Positions 6,509-13,210 are shown, numbered from the stretch's first letter. The stretch is 16,126 bases of DNA from Planctomycetota bacterium (GCA_024278415.1 JAJRTI010000418.1:1-16126); one strand, 5' to 3'. Notes: generated by a model from the sequence alone, not told the origin. A program made the numbers and translations.

Positions 6509-6534
6509 ACGGAACTCAGCCTATTGAGTTCCGT
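6509..6534. promoter_or_regulatory. Perfect 10-6-10 palindrome upstream of hsp20 (operator candidate)
   Basis: ACGGAACTCA (6509-6518) and TGAGTTCCGT (6525-6534) are exact reverse complements around GCCTAT. It is AT-richer than its surroundings and lies upstream of the first hsp20 gene. Arm length and spacing suit a dimeric repressor with sites about one and a half turns apart, or an RNA hairpin in the leader. It is not CIRCE (TTAGCACTC-N9-GAGTGCTAA). It is not HAIR (CTTGAGT-N7-ACTCAAG), although it shares TTGAGT in the opposite arrangement. Confidence 0.5.
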
Positions 6535-6729
6535 CACATCATGCAACTTCGCAAACATAATGCCATAAATGCATTCGCATGACGCGGACGGCCCAATCAG
6601 TCTTAAGTTCCCATATAGCAAGGTTCTTATGGCACCCGATGTCTATGCAGAGCGGCTGGCCATCAAGTTATCTCGCACAAAGCTGCCACCATGACACCCC
6701 CTCAAATGGCAGCCTGCGCCGTTTTGGCA
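6535..6729. other. Gene-free stretch upstream of the hsp20 operon
   Basis: This about 195-nt, relatively AT-rich stretch lies between the hsp20 palindrome and the terminator of the oxidoreductase gene. It should hold the hsp20 promoter. Candidate minus-strand hexamers exist (for example CATTAT preceded by TGG, around 6560), but none has a convincing -35, and I see no good sigma32-type pair. I see no gene or repeat in it. Confidence 0.4.
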
Positions 6730-6777
6730 CTCTCCGATCAAAAGGAAAGGCCCCTCGCCCAAGGGGGCGAGGGGCCT
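6730..6777 (-). terminator. Intrinsic terminator of the Gfo/Idh/MocA gene
   Basis: AGGCCCCTCGCCC (6748-6760) and GGGCGAGGGGCCT (6765-6777) form a perfect 13-bp stem with a 4-nt loop. On the minus strand it is followed by TTCCTTTTGATC. It begins 33 nt after the stop codon at 6811. The geometry is right for transcription arriving from the oxidoreductase gene and it insulates the hsp20 pair. Confidence 0.85.
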
Positions 6778-6810
6778 GTGGTCTTCAACTCACGCGACGC
6801 GCCAGAACGC

Positions 6811-7797
6811 CTATTTCGCAGCGTCGGCAGCCACGTCGGCCAGCTTGACACGCTCACCATCGTTGGCCGCGGAACGGTGCACCGCGGCCTCGAAGAGCAG
6901 TTCGTTCCACGCGTCTTCGCCGGTGGCTGGGAAGTCGGCGTCGGCCTGCATCGCCTTGATCACTCCGTCGGCCATGCGCCCGAACGACTCGCCGTACTCT
7001 TGCACGCCTTCTTCGACCTCCCATAGCTCCTCGACCTCTTGCGCCCATGCGTTGGACTTGCACCGCCGGTACCAGCCGTCCAGCCCGCGAGCCTCGGCAT
7101 AGCTCTTGTCTCCGACGATCATGATGCGCAGCGGATGGTCATCGTAGCCCCACGTGTTGGAGCCATCGAGTTGGCCGATGACACCGTTTGCCCACTTCAT
7201 GCGGATCATGCGCTGCCACGGGCCGTCTTGGCTTGGCTCGCCGACCGCGCTGACCCACTCAGGCAGGCCCATGGTCCACAGCACCTGGTCGATCACGTGG
7301 GACCAGCAGTTGAAGTGGGCGCGAGCGCGCACCATCTGGATCTCGCCGAGCGCGCCGCCCACTGCGTCGTCGTGGAGCTTGGCAAAGTGGCGGAAGAAAC
7401 GATAGTTGAAGTTAATGCCGAACTTGAGGCCGGACGACCGCCACTTCTCGATCGCCGGCAGGGCGATGGCCGCGTCGCTTTCCTGCACGCGGTACTGCCC
7501 CTCCATGCCGCACAGCGGCTTCTCGGTGAACACGTTCTTGCCGGCTTCGATCAATTGCATGAGCGGTGGGATACGCCGGGTCTCGTTGGTGATGAGCAGC
7601 ACGAGTTCCGGGTCGCAGTGGGCGAGCATGTCGTCGATGCTCGTGTAGCCCGGCACGCCCAGATCGGCCTTGGCTTTCTCGAGCAGTTCTTCGTTCATCT
7701 CGCAGACGGCGATGACCTCCGCGTCCGGGTGGTTGTGGAAGTTCATGCCGTGGCGCATGCCCATTCCTTTGCCGCTGATCAGAGCACACTTCAACAT
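6811..7797 (-). CDS. Gfo/Idh/MocA-family NAD(P)-dependent oxidoreductase
   Basis: The 328-residue product has an N-terminal Rossmann fold (LKCALISGKGMGMRHGMNF, a glycine-rich loop somewhat divergent from GxGxxG) and the family hallmark GKNVFTEKPL with EKP at 92-94. A C-terminal alpha/beta domain follows, where CWSHVIDQVLW (H167, D170) matches the usual catalytic region. These enzymes oxidise or reduce sugars, inositols or related polyols; PVC bacteria carry many paralogues, and the substrate here is unknown. The chosen ATG is 7797-7795, because AAGGA lies 9 nt upstream; the ATG two codons earlier (7803) is only 3 nt from that site. In-frame extension to 7944 would cross the promoter. It is divergent from hemB and ends before a strong terminator, so it is probably monocistronic. 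Confidence 0.9.
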   Translation of the reverse strand: MLKCALISGKGMGMRHGMNFHNHPDAEVIAVCEMNEELLEKAKADLGVPGYTSIDDMLAHCDPELVLLITNETRRIPPLMQLIEAGKNVFTEKPLCGMEGQYRVQESDAAIALPAIEKWRSSGLKFGINFNYRFFRHFAKLHDDAVGGALGEIQMVRARAHFNCWSHVIDQVLWTMGLPEWVSAVGEPSQDGPWQRMIRMKWANGVIGQLDGSNTWGYDDHPLRIMIVGDKSYAEARGLDGWYRRCKSNAWAQEVEELWEVEEGVQEYGESFGRMADGVIKAMQADADFPATGEDAWNELLFEAAVHRSAANDGERVKLADVAADAAK

Positions 7798-7856
7798 TGT
7801 CATGAGTCCTTCTGCTGTAACAAGGAGTTCGGTAAGCGCAGAGTGAGAAGGCGAAA

Positions 7857-7885
7857 AGGCTAACAGATTCATGGCGCGTTGACAA
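7857..7885 (-). promoter_or_regulatory. Probable promoter of the Gfo/Idh/MocA gene
   Basis: Minus-strand TTGTCA (7885-7880, 5 of 6) is followed after 17 nt by TAGCCT (7862-7857, 3 of 6). The predicted start near 7850 gives a leader of about 53 nt. The -10 is weak, but position and spacing fit. Confidence 0.4.
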
Positions 7886-7909
7886 CACGCCAACGCCGGC
7901 CCACCGGCC

Positions 7910-7938
7910 TTGTTAGCAAAGCCAAGCGGTGGTACAAT
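7910..7938 (+). promoter_or_regulatory. Sigma70-type promoter of hemB
   Basis: TTGTTA (7910-7915, 4 of 6) and TACAAT (7933-7938, 5 of 6) are separated by 17 nt. The predicted start near 7945 leaves a leader of about 125 nt before the hemB ATG, which includes an 8-nt periodic repeat. It lies 24 nt from the -35 of the divergent promoter. Confidence 0.6.
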
Positions 7939-8006
7939 TCTCAAACGACTTGCTGCACATCAGTCCACCAGGCGCCTGTGGCGCAGGCTCGGAACCCACC
8001 TCTCCC

Positions 8007-8038
8007 CTCCGCGCCTTCGCGTCTCTGCGCGCTTGCGT
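8007..8038 (+). repeat. 8-nt periodic YTYYGCGY repeat, copy A (hemB leader)
   Basis: Four tandem 8-mers can be read: CTCCGCGC, CTTCGCGT, CTCTGCGC, GCTTGCGT. A related copy lies at 9164-9195 in the same orientation; over 32 aligned bases (8011-8042 against 9168-9199) 28 are identical. Sequences of this kind (minus strand: GCAAAGGCGCAGAGGCGC) recur as dispersed intergenic repeats in several phyla and produce spurious ORFs rich in K, R and A. That last point is from memory. Confidence 0.65.
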
Positions 8039-8069
8039 TTCTCTCCGCATTCTGCAATTGGGACTTGCC

Positions 8070-9062
8070 ATGAACTTCCCCTTCTACCGCGGCCGTCGCA
8101 TGCGCCAAACCCCGAACCTGCGGCGCCTGGTGCGTGAGGCGCATCTGAGTGTGGACGACGTGATCATGCCGCTCTTCGTGCGCCCAGGCAAGGGCGTGAA
8201 GAATGAGATCGCGTCCATGCCCGGCAACTATCAAATGTCGGTGGACAACATCGTCGAGGAATGCAAGGAGCTTGCCGGCGTCGGCGTGCCGGCGATCATC
8301 CTTTTCGGCATCCCAGAATCGAAAGACGCGCTTGGCGCCGAAGGCTGCTCGGACGATGGCGTCGTGCAACAAGCCATTCTCGCGGTCAAGGAAGCCGGCG
8401 TGGACATCGTGGTCATCACCGACGTGTGCATGTGCGAGTACACCGACCACGGCCACTGCGGAGCGCTGAGTGAGAACCCCATTGCCGGCCACCTCGACGT
8501 GGACAACGACCACACGCTGCACTTGCTGCAAAAGATGGCGCTGTCGCACGCACGCGCCGGCGCGGACATGGTAGCGCCTAGCGACATGATGGACGGCCGG
8601 GTGCGCGCGATCCGCAACGCGCTCGACAGCGAGGGCTACAGCAACGTGCCCATCATGGCGTACTCGGCGAAGTACGCGTCCGGCTTCTACGGCCCCTTCC
8701 GCGACGCGGCGGAGTCGCCGCCTCAGTTTGGCGACCGCAGCACGTATCAGATGGACTTGGCCAATGCGGACGAGGCCCTGCGCGAGGTGCGCCTCGACAT
8801 CGAAGAGGGAGCGGACATCGTCATGGTGAAGCCCGCGCTCTCATACATGGACATCATCTGGCGCGTGAAGCAGGAGTTCGGCTACCCCGTAGCCGCATAC
8901 AATGTGAGCGGCGAGTTCTCCATGGTCAAGGCCGCGGCCGCAAATGGCTGGATCGACGAAAAGCGCGTGGCGTTGGAGATCCTTACGAGCCTCAAGCGCG
9001 CGGGTGCGGACATGATCCTCACGTACTGGGCGAAGGACGTGGCGCGCTGGGGGGACGGGTAG
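8070..9062 (+). CDS. hemB: Delta-aminolevulinic acid dehydratase (porphobilinogen synthase)
   Basis: HemB condenses two 5-aminolevulinate molecules to porphobilinogen, the first common step to heme, cobalamin and other tetrapyrroles. The 330-residue length is standard. The zinc-type active-site motif [14 protein letters not shown] (118-131) carries C120, C122 and C130. Both Schiff-base lysines are present: K201 in [17 protein letters not shown] and K254 in [10 protein letters not shown]. The enzyme should therefore be the Zn-dependent rather than the Mg-only Asp-rich type. The ATG at 8070 matches the family N-terminus ([10 protein letters not shown]); the open frame back to 7929 is the leader and includes the repeat. 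The ribosome site is weak (GGGA). It is a single-gene unit between divergent and convergent neighbours. The nearby URO-D-family gene is not hemE, so this is not a heme operon. Confidence 0.97.
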   Translation: MNFPFYRGRRMRQTPNLRRLVREAHLSVDDVIMPLFVRPGKGVKNEIASMPGNYQMSVDNIVEECKELAGVGVPAIILFGIPESKDALGAEGCSDDGVVQQAILAVKEAGVDIVVITDVCMCEYTDHGHCGALSENPIAGHLDVDNDHTLHLLQKMALSHARAGADMVAPSDMMDGRVRAIRNALDSEGYSNVPIMAYSAKYASGFYGPFRDAAESPPQFGDRSTYQMDLANADEALREVRLDIEEGADIVMVKPALSYMDIIWRVKQEFGYPVAAYNVSGEFSMVKAAAANGWIDEKRVALEILTSLKRAGADMILTYWAKDVARWGDG

Positions 9063-9163
9063 TCGGAGTTCGGTGGTCGGTGCGCCGCACGGCGCGGCAG
9101 AAAGGCCCCTGTGCTCGCCAGCGGACAGCCTATGCCCCGCTTGTCCCCTCGCTTCTCCTCCCC

Positions 9164-9195
9164 CTTTGCGTCTTCGCGCCTCTGCGCCTTTGCGT
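9164..9195 (+). repeat. 8-nt periodic YTYYGCGY repeat, copy B (downstream of hemB)
   Basis: Four tandem units are seen: CTTTGCGT, CTTCGCGC, CTCTGCGC, CTTTGCGT. Together with copy A it brackets hemB as direct repeats. It lies in the 151-nt gap between the convergent hemB and URO-D-family stops. That gap also holds a GCGCC/GGCGC hairpin (9082-9095) and a GGAGTTCGGTGGTCGG stretch that looks like another dispersed-repeat remnant. Confidence 0.65.
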
Positions 9196-9213
9196 TTCTT
9201 CCCCTCCGTCGAC

Positions 9214-10275
9214 TCAGCCATAGCTCCCGTATTCGTGCACCAGCTCCATCACATGGCAGTACTGCTCGAAGCTGACGTTGTCCGGCACGGAGTGGTCGGA
9301 GTGGTAGATGTAGCCGCCGCCCTTTTTCATGGCCGGGATCTTGCTCGCGATTTCCTCCTCGATCGCCTTGGGGTCCGGGTCGGCCATGGCCCGCACGTCG
9401 ATGCCGCCAAAGAAGCACAGCCTGTCGCCCAGCTCCTCCTTTACCTTCAGCATGTCGTTTCCGGCTTTCACCTCCCACGGCTGGATGCAGTCGAACCCGG
9501 CGTCAATGAGGTCGGGGATGAGGTTCATCTTGTACCCACAGCAGTGGAGGATCATCTTCAGACCGCGTGACTTGAAGCAGTCGCAGATGAGCTTGTGCGC
9601 GGGCTGGAGCAGGTCTCGATACATCTGCGGCGACATGAAGCTGCGGAGCTTATGGCCCAGATCGTCGAAGATCCAACCCGCGTCGAACTCGAGCCCGCGC
9701 GCCATCATCTGCTCCGCACACTCCACGCACAACTGAGCGTTGGCCATGAACATGTCCTTGGCCCAGTCCGGATCCTCGACCATCGCGATCATCAACTCTT
9801 CGGGACCGACCATGTTGCACATGCACGTGAAACCGGGGGCGAGGCTCATGTAGCGGAAGAAGCCGCCTTCGGTGGATGCCTTGTTCGCATTGAGTTGCTG
9901 CTCCCAGTTCACCCGCGACTCGTTCCACGCCATGCGCGGCTTGTGTTCCTCCCACAGCTCTCTCGTCGTGATGGTGAAGCCGATCAGCTCCGGCGTCGAC
10001 ATGCTGTGTTTCCAGTTCTTGCGGATGCCGCCGTCGCCCGTCGTCGTGATCGTGTACTCGTCCGTCTCCTCTTTCGTCTCCGTGGGGAGCTGGAGGGTCG
10101 TGTCCGCGCTGTTGCTGCGCAGTTCGTACCCGAAGTAGTCCGCCGGCGCTTGCCCCTCGGGCAGTCCCTCCTTGCGCCAACGCTCGATGGTCGTGCGCCA
10201 AGGGCTGTCGTGGATGCCAATGCGGTCCGGCTCTTCGTGGTTCAGCAAGACGAGGATGCGTTCGCGGGAAGTCAT
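9214..10275 (-). CDS. Uroporphyrinogen decarboxylase (URO-D) family protein, methyltransferase-like
   Basis: The 353-residue TIM barrel belongs to the URO-D superfamily, which includes HemE and also the MtaA/MtbA-type cobalamin or corrinoid methyltransferases. Marks: MTSRERILVLLNHEEPDRI at the start (the 'r-r-l-al-h-epDr-p' opening), FDDLGHKLRSFMSPQMYRDL (203-222), and MILHCCGYKMNLIPDLIDAGFD with HCC at 244-246. His-x-Cys here is the zinc-ligand position of the methyltransferase branch. The HemE N-terminal signature with its substrate arginine is missing. I therefore call it a non-HemE paralogue, likely methyl transfer or demethylation, substrate unknown. It is the last gene of the minus-strand cluster; its ATG follows the isomerase stop by 31 nt with a weak ribosome site (GGA). 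PVC genomes carry many such genes next to sugar-type genes. Confidence 0.88.
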   Translation of the reverse strand: MTSRERILVLLNHEEPDRIGIHDSPWRTTIERWRKEGLPEGQAPADYFGYELRSNSADTTLQLPTETKEETDEYTITTTGDGGIRKNWKHSMSTPELIGFTITTRELWEEHKPRMAWNESRVNWEQQLNANKASTEGGFFRYMSLAPGFTCMCNMVGPEELMIAMVEDPDWAKDMFMANAQLCVECAEQMMARGLEFDAGWIFDDLGHKLRSFMSPQMYRDLLQPAHKLICDCFKSRGLKMILHCCGYKMNLIPDLIDAGFDCIQPWEVKAGNDMLKVKEELGDRLCFFGGIDVRAMADPDPKAIEEEIASKIPAMKKGGGYIYHSDHSVPDNVSFEQYCHVMELVHEYGSYG

Positions 10276-10306
10276 GGGCTGATCCAGAATGGGTGATGGG
10301 TGGGCC

Positions 10307-11116
10307 TCATCGCCTCAGCAGATTCTGCAACACGTCGAGGTCGTGGGCAATGCACTCACGCGGCGCGTGCAGCTCGGCCTGGCTGTACAGACACTCGATG
10401 GAGAGGTCGCCATCGTAGCCGATCTGCCGCAGCCGCTGGATGATGGGCGGGTAGTTCATCTTGCCCTCGCCCAGAGGCACGTACGCGCCGCTTGCCGTAG
10501 AGAACAAGCTGTCCTTCACGTGCGCGAGGAAGATGCGCCCGGCGAAACGGTCGATCGCGTCGAGCGCAGACTCGCCACACGTATGGATGTTGCAGAAGTC
10601 CAAGTTCACGCCGAGCACGTCCGCAGGTCCGCACTCGATACACCGGGCCGCGGTGTCAATCGAGTCGCTCAGGTGGTTGAGGTGCGTCTCGATCGCGAGG
10701 CGCACGCCTGCCGACTGCGCCAGCGGAACGATGAGATCCATCGTGCGCCGGTAGCGGTCCCAGTGCGTGGCCGTGGCCTCCGCGCTTGCGGGCCGGCCGG
10801 GCATGATCTTCATCAGGTTCGTGCCGAACGATTCGCACATCCGCGCGAACGCCACAGTTCCGTCAACATTGGCGCGCCAGTTGGCTTCGTCGTCGGACGT
10901 GTACTCCACCGACAGGGAAAGCGCGGACACGGGCAGCCCGGCATCGCGGAGCCACGCGCGCACTTCGCCGCCTCGCCCTTCAACCGAGGCTAACGTCATG
11001 TGCGGCGCCGCGCACATCAACTCGATCGCGTCGTACCCGGCCTCGGCCGTGGCATGGATCGCCTGCCTTAGGTCGAGAGCCCTCAGGCTCTGGGTAAAGA
11101 GCGAGGTTCGCATCAT
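10307..11116 (-). CDS. Sugar phosphate isomerase/epimerase-like TIM barrel (AP endonuclease family 2 fold)
   Basis: The 269-residue product fits the xylose-isomerase-like TIM-barrel family, which includes hydroxypyruvate isomerase, tagatose epimerase and inosose dehydratase. Family landmarks: AEAGYDAIELM (25-34) and the metal-site residues E143 in LAIETHLNHL, D173 in GVNLDFCNIH, H199 in FLAHVKDSL and E241 in LSIECLY. The complete metal site suggests an active enzyme using Mn, Mg or Co. Substrate is not predictable from sequence alone. The start ATG (11116-11114) overlaps the stop of the upstream dehydrogenase as ATGA, with a second ATG immediately after. No good Shine-Dalgarno is visible, so translational coupling is likely. 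Co-transcription with a dehydrogenase and a URO-D-family gene suggests a polyol or methylated-sugar catabolic module (inference). Confidence 0.9.
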   Translation of the reverse strand: MMRTSLFTQSLRALDLRQAIHATAEAGYDAIELMCAAPHMTLASVEGRGGEVRAWLRDAGLPVSALSLSVEYTSDDEANWRANVDGTVAFARMCESFGTNLMKIMPGRPASAEATATHWDRYRRTMDLIVPLAQSAGVRLAIETHLNHLSDSIDTAARCIECGPADVLGVNLDFCNIHTCGESALDAIDRFAGRIFLAHVKDSLFSTASGAYVPLGEGKMNYPPIIQRLRQIGYDGDLSIECLYSQAELHAPRECIAHDLDVLQNLLRR

Positions 11117-12051
11117 GGCACAATCGCGATCTTGATGATGTCTTCCGGATGGTGCAGATGAAGTTCGAACGCGTCCATGATTTCATCAAGCTTCATGACC
11201 CTCGACAACAACGGCTTGAGCTGCACCTTGCCGGCCGCGAGCAGGCCGACGGCCTTGGCCAGCATCGCCGGCATTTCGTGGCGCTGCTCGCGCATGACGT
11301 GAAGCTGAAGGCTGCGGCCCTCCCAATGCATGAGGTCGATGGGCACAGGCTTCAGGTGCGTGCCGAACACCGAGATGATGCCGCCCCCGCGCACGGCCTG
11401 CTCGCACGTGCGGAATGACGGCTCCAGCCCCACCGCTTCGACGGCCACGTCAGCGCCACCCTCGGTCTCTGCCCGCACGCGTTCGACCGCGTCTTCGCTC
11501 TTCGGATCAAGAACGACATCGGCTCCCGTCGCCCGCGCCACTCCGCGCTTCATCTCGAAGAAGTCTGCTGCGATCACCTTGGACGCGCCGTACGCCTTCG
11601 CCACTTGCACGCAGAGCAACCCGGCCGCGCCCAGGCCGCTGACGAATACGGTCTTGCCAGGCGCCACCGCCAGCTCGGCCCCGCGCACTGCGATGGGCAG
11701 TAGCTGAGCGATGGCCCCCTCCTCGAAATCCACGTTCTTTGGCAAGTGCGCCAACATGTCTGCGTCCGACAAGACGTACTCGGCGAAGCCGCCCCAGACG
11801 ATGCGCGAGAACACGCGGTCGCCCACCTGGAATCCCTCGACCGACCGTCCGACTTCGGCGACCGTTCCCGTGACCTCGTGGCCCATGAGGCTCGGCCAGT
11901 CGCGCGACAGGAGTCCCTTGAAGTACTTCAGATCCGTCGCGCACACCGTGCACGACGCGACCTTGACGAGCACTTGGCGTTCGCCGACTGTGGGCAACGG
12001 CACGTCGCGGATCTCATACTTGCCGACGTCGACTTGGAGAGCAGCTCGCAT
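11113..12051 (-). CDS. Zinc-type medium-chain alcohol/polyol dehydrogenase
   Basis: This MDR-superfamily protein of 312 residues has a catalytic-zinc region with C37 (ASCTVCATDLKYF) and H58-E59 (SLMGHEVTGTVAEVG), then a Rossmann loop VSGLGAAGLLCVQVAKA with GLGAAG at 139-144. D163 after the second strand (VIAADFFEMKR) favours NAD over NADP. The four-cysteine structural-zinc lobe of classical alcohol dehydrogenases is missing: EVGRSVEGFQVGDRV leads straight to FSRIVWGGFAEYV. This explains the short length and resembles sorbitol- or threonine-dehydrogenase-like bacterial forms with a trimmed lobe. The ATG at 12051 is preceded by GGAG with a 10-nt gap. It heads the three-gene cluster. No clear promoter is seen directly upstream, so transcription may start in, or read through, the 233-nt gap. 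Confidence 0.92.
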   Translation of the reverse strand: MRAALQVDVGKYEIRDVPLPTVGERQVLVKVASCTVCATDLKYFKGLLSRDWPSLMGHEVTGTVAEVGRSVEGFQVGDRVFSRIVWGGFAEYVLSDADMLAHLPKNVDFEEGAIAQLLPIAVRGAELAVAPGKTVFVSGLGAAGLLCVQVAKAYGASKVIAADFFEMKRGVARATGADVVLDPKSEDAVERVRAETEGGADVAVEAVGLEPSFRTCEQAVRGGGIISVFGTHLKPVPIDLMHWEGRSLQLHVMREQRHEMPAMLAKAVGLLAAGKVQLKPLLSRVMKLDEIMDAFELHLHHPEDIIKIAIVP

Positions 12052-12161
12052 CGGTCAGTGGCTCCAATGATGCTCGGGGCGCGGCTTAACGGCGCACCCT
12101 GTGGCGTTCGCGTGTTACCTTCGTTCTTGGACACGGAGCGGGCTTCGCCGGCAACCCGGGA

Positions 12162-12186
12162 GCGAATCCCGAAGCCTCGGGATCGC
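12162..12186. repeat. Stable hairpin between the HAMP-like gene and the dehydrogenase gene
   Basis: ATCCCGA (12166-12172) and TCGGGAT (12177-12183) pair with a 4-nt loop. GCG/CGC (12162-12164 and 12184-12186) extends the stem past a bulged A. An overlapping alternative pairs GGCTTCG (12141-12147) with CGAAGCC (12170-12176). No T-tract follows on either strand. It could be a Rho-type or weak terminator of the upstream gene, or a degenerate repeat copy. Confidence 0.45.
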
Positions 12187-12284
12187 CTTCCGTCTTCACC
12201 GTACGGCAGTGCAAACGTCGGAGTGCGCAGGCATTCCGCCCCAGCTTCTTGTCTTTCATCGCGGTTCCTCGTTGCCATCTCCGA

Positions 12285-12743
12285 CTAGCTTTCTTCCGCA
12301 TGTTCTGGTGAAGCGCCCTCAGCCCGGGCCTCGCACTCCCGCAGACGCCGGATGAGTTCGTTGATGTTGGCCGCGATTTCCGTAGAGAAGTCCTCCTTGC
12401 GGAGGCGCACCTCGGCCTTCTCGTCGCCCTCCAGCACCCGCTCGACCGTTCGGTTGATGTTGAAGATCGCGCCCGCGATGCGGTGCGAGTGGCGGATCGA
12501 CGAGAAACCCATCCATGCTCCGGCCAGGAGGATCAGCGCCGCGTTCGCCCTGCCCACCATCTGAAGGATCGCGAAAAAGCCTCGATCCAACTCGGCCACT
12601 TCGGTCTGCACAAGCAAGTTCACGATCACGAAGTTGACCAACGCGAAGGCTACCATGAGGATCCATGTCCCCGGGTAGTAGAGTTGGTACTGCTTGTCAA
12701 TGAGGAAGTTCTTGAAGCGGCGGCGTTCTTCTTTATCTGGCAA
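12285..12743 (-). CDS. Two-TM membrane protein with HAMP-like C-terminal domain
   Basis: The product is about 152 residues from the chosen TTG start. A basic N-terminus (PDKEERRRFKNFLIDKQYQ) precedes two hydrophobic segments (about 26-46 and 60-82). A cytoplasmic HAMP-like region follows (HSHRIAGAIFNINRTVERVLEGD, then RLRKEDFSTEIAANINELIRRL) and ends in a Glu-rich tail. There is no kinase, cyclase or MCP signalling domain, so it could be a stand-alone HAMP adaptor or sensor fragment. TTG 12743-12741 is preferred because GGAGG (12754-12750) lies 6 nt upstream. A good promoter (12821-12849) also predicts transcription starting near 12814, downstream of the upstream in-frame GTG (12836) and ATG (12818). 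I recall similar short proteins in planctomycetes and deltaproteobacteria. Role unknown. Confidence 0.8.
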   Translation of the reverse strand: MPDKEERRRFKNFLIDKQYQLYYPGTWILMVAFALVNFVIVNLLVQTEVAELDRGFFAILQMVGRANAALILLAGAWMGFSSIRHSHRIAGAIFNINRTVERVLEGDEKAEVRLRKEDFSTEIAANINELIRRLRECEARAEGASPEHAEES

Positions 12744-12820
12744 GACGAGCCTCCAAGAGCGCAGGATAAGGTAGAAGTATCCGTGTACGCGCTGCGACCG
12801 TGCGAGTTGCAGCAACATGC

Positions 12821-12849
12821 AGGATAGTTGACGCACCCCACGGCGTCAA
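12821..12849 (-). promoter_or_regulatory. Sigma70-type promoter of the HAMP-like gene
   Basis: Minus-strand TTGACG (12849-12844, 5 of 6), a 17-nt spacer and TATCCT (12826-12821, 4 of 6). The predicted start near 12814 gives a leader of about 70 nt to the TTG start codon and lies downstream of the earlier possible start codons. Confidence 0.6.
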
Positions 12850-12967
12850 TCGCGCAGGCTGTTTATGCAACTCGGAGCGCACCCGGCGCGGCTGCGGGGT
12901 GGCGTGGGACGGGATTCCAGGGGCGACGCGGAGTAGTAAGCCCCATGGGGCCAAGCCAGCTTTGTGA

Positions 12968-12995
12968 TTGACAGTCGAGATTGGCTTGCTATAAT
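12968..12995 (+). promoter_or_regulatory. Consensus promoter with extended -10 upstream of an ncRNA candidate and tRNA-Gln
   Basis: Perfect TTGACA (12968-12973), a 16-nt spacer and perfect TATAAT (12990-12995), with TG at 12987-12988 making an extended -10. This is the strongest promoter in the window. Predicted start is near 13002. No protein gene follows within the next 380 nt; the first recognised product is tRNA-Gln at 13246. Confidence 0.8.
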
Positions 12996-13001
12996 ATCGC
13001 C

Positions 13002-13210
13002 TCTCCATACGGGGTGTTGCACGTCAAACTGCTCCCCTGTCCGATGTTGTGTTGGCCACCCACGGCCGCGAGTGGTGTGTGGGAAGTACGCCGAGACGTG
13101 GCGAGGCGCAGTTGGGCCGCGCCATGGCTCTGGCCGACGCCCGCGACACGGTCGAGCACACCGCGGTCATGCCCAGGATAGCGTTCCACGTTTGGGACGT
13201 TGTGCGGGGC
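13002..13210 (+). ncRNA. Putative structured ncRNA, 6S-like (tentative)
   Basis: The stretch starts at the predicted start site of a consensus promoter and has no convincing reading frame. It can fold as one long imperfect hairpin. GCAC, GTC, AAAC, TGCT and CCTG (13019-13039) pair in order with CAGG, AGCG, GTTT, GAC and GTGC (13174-13205), with bulges on the 3' side. An apical arm follows: CCGC (13066-13069) and GGTGTG (13074-13079) with CACACC and GCGG (13157-13166). Between the two lies an unpaired region beginning TCCGATGTTGTG, next to CCCCTG. A CCCTG motif beside a central bubble, a length of about 190-210 nt and a strong promoter are features of 6S RNA (ssrS), which binds RNA polymerase. 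The fold was made by eye. Alternatives are a long tRNA leader or another small RNA. Confidence 0.35.

Noticed and set aside
6509..6534. CIRCE or HAIR heat-shock operator
   Set aside because: Arm sequence and spacing do not match TTAGCACTC-N9-GAGTGCTAA or CTTGAGT-N7-ACTCAAG.
9214..10275. Calling the URO-D-family gene hemE because hemB is adjacent
   Set aside because: The HemE substrate-binding N-terminal signature is missing and the HCC zinc-type motif points to the methyltransferase branch. The genes are also convergent, not co-transcribed.
9595..10993. Plus-strand frames opposite the URO-D and isomerase genes
   Set aside because: They are shadows of well-motifed minus-strand genes with no motif or ribosome site of their own.
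836..12197. Shared 11-mer GAAGACGGAAG at 836-846 (+) and 12197-12187 (-) as proof of a common repeat
   Set aside because: A shared 11-mer is expected by chance many times within 16 kb on two strands; flanks do not align well.
12086..12301. Small minus-strand frame of 71 codons between the HAMP-like and dehydrogenase genes
   Set aside because: It is Arg/Pro-rich, overlaps the stable hairpin, and has no family resemblance.
12940..12951. GCCCCATGGGGC palindrome as an operator
   Set aside because: It is a simple 12-bp GC palindrome of a kind frequent in GC-rich DNA. It is not paired with a second site.
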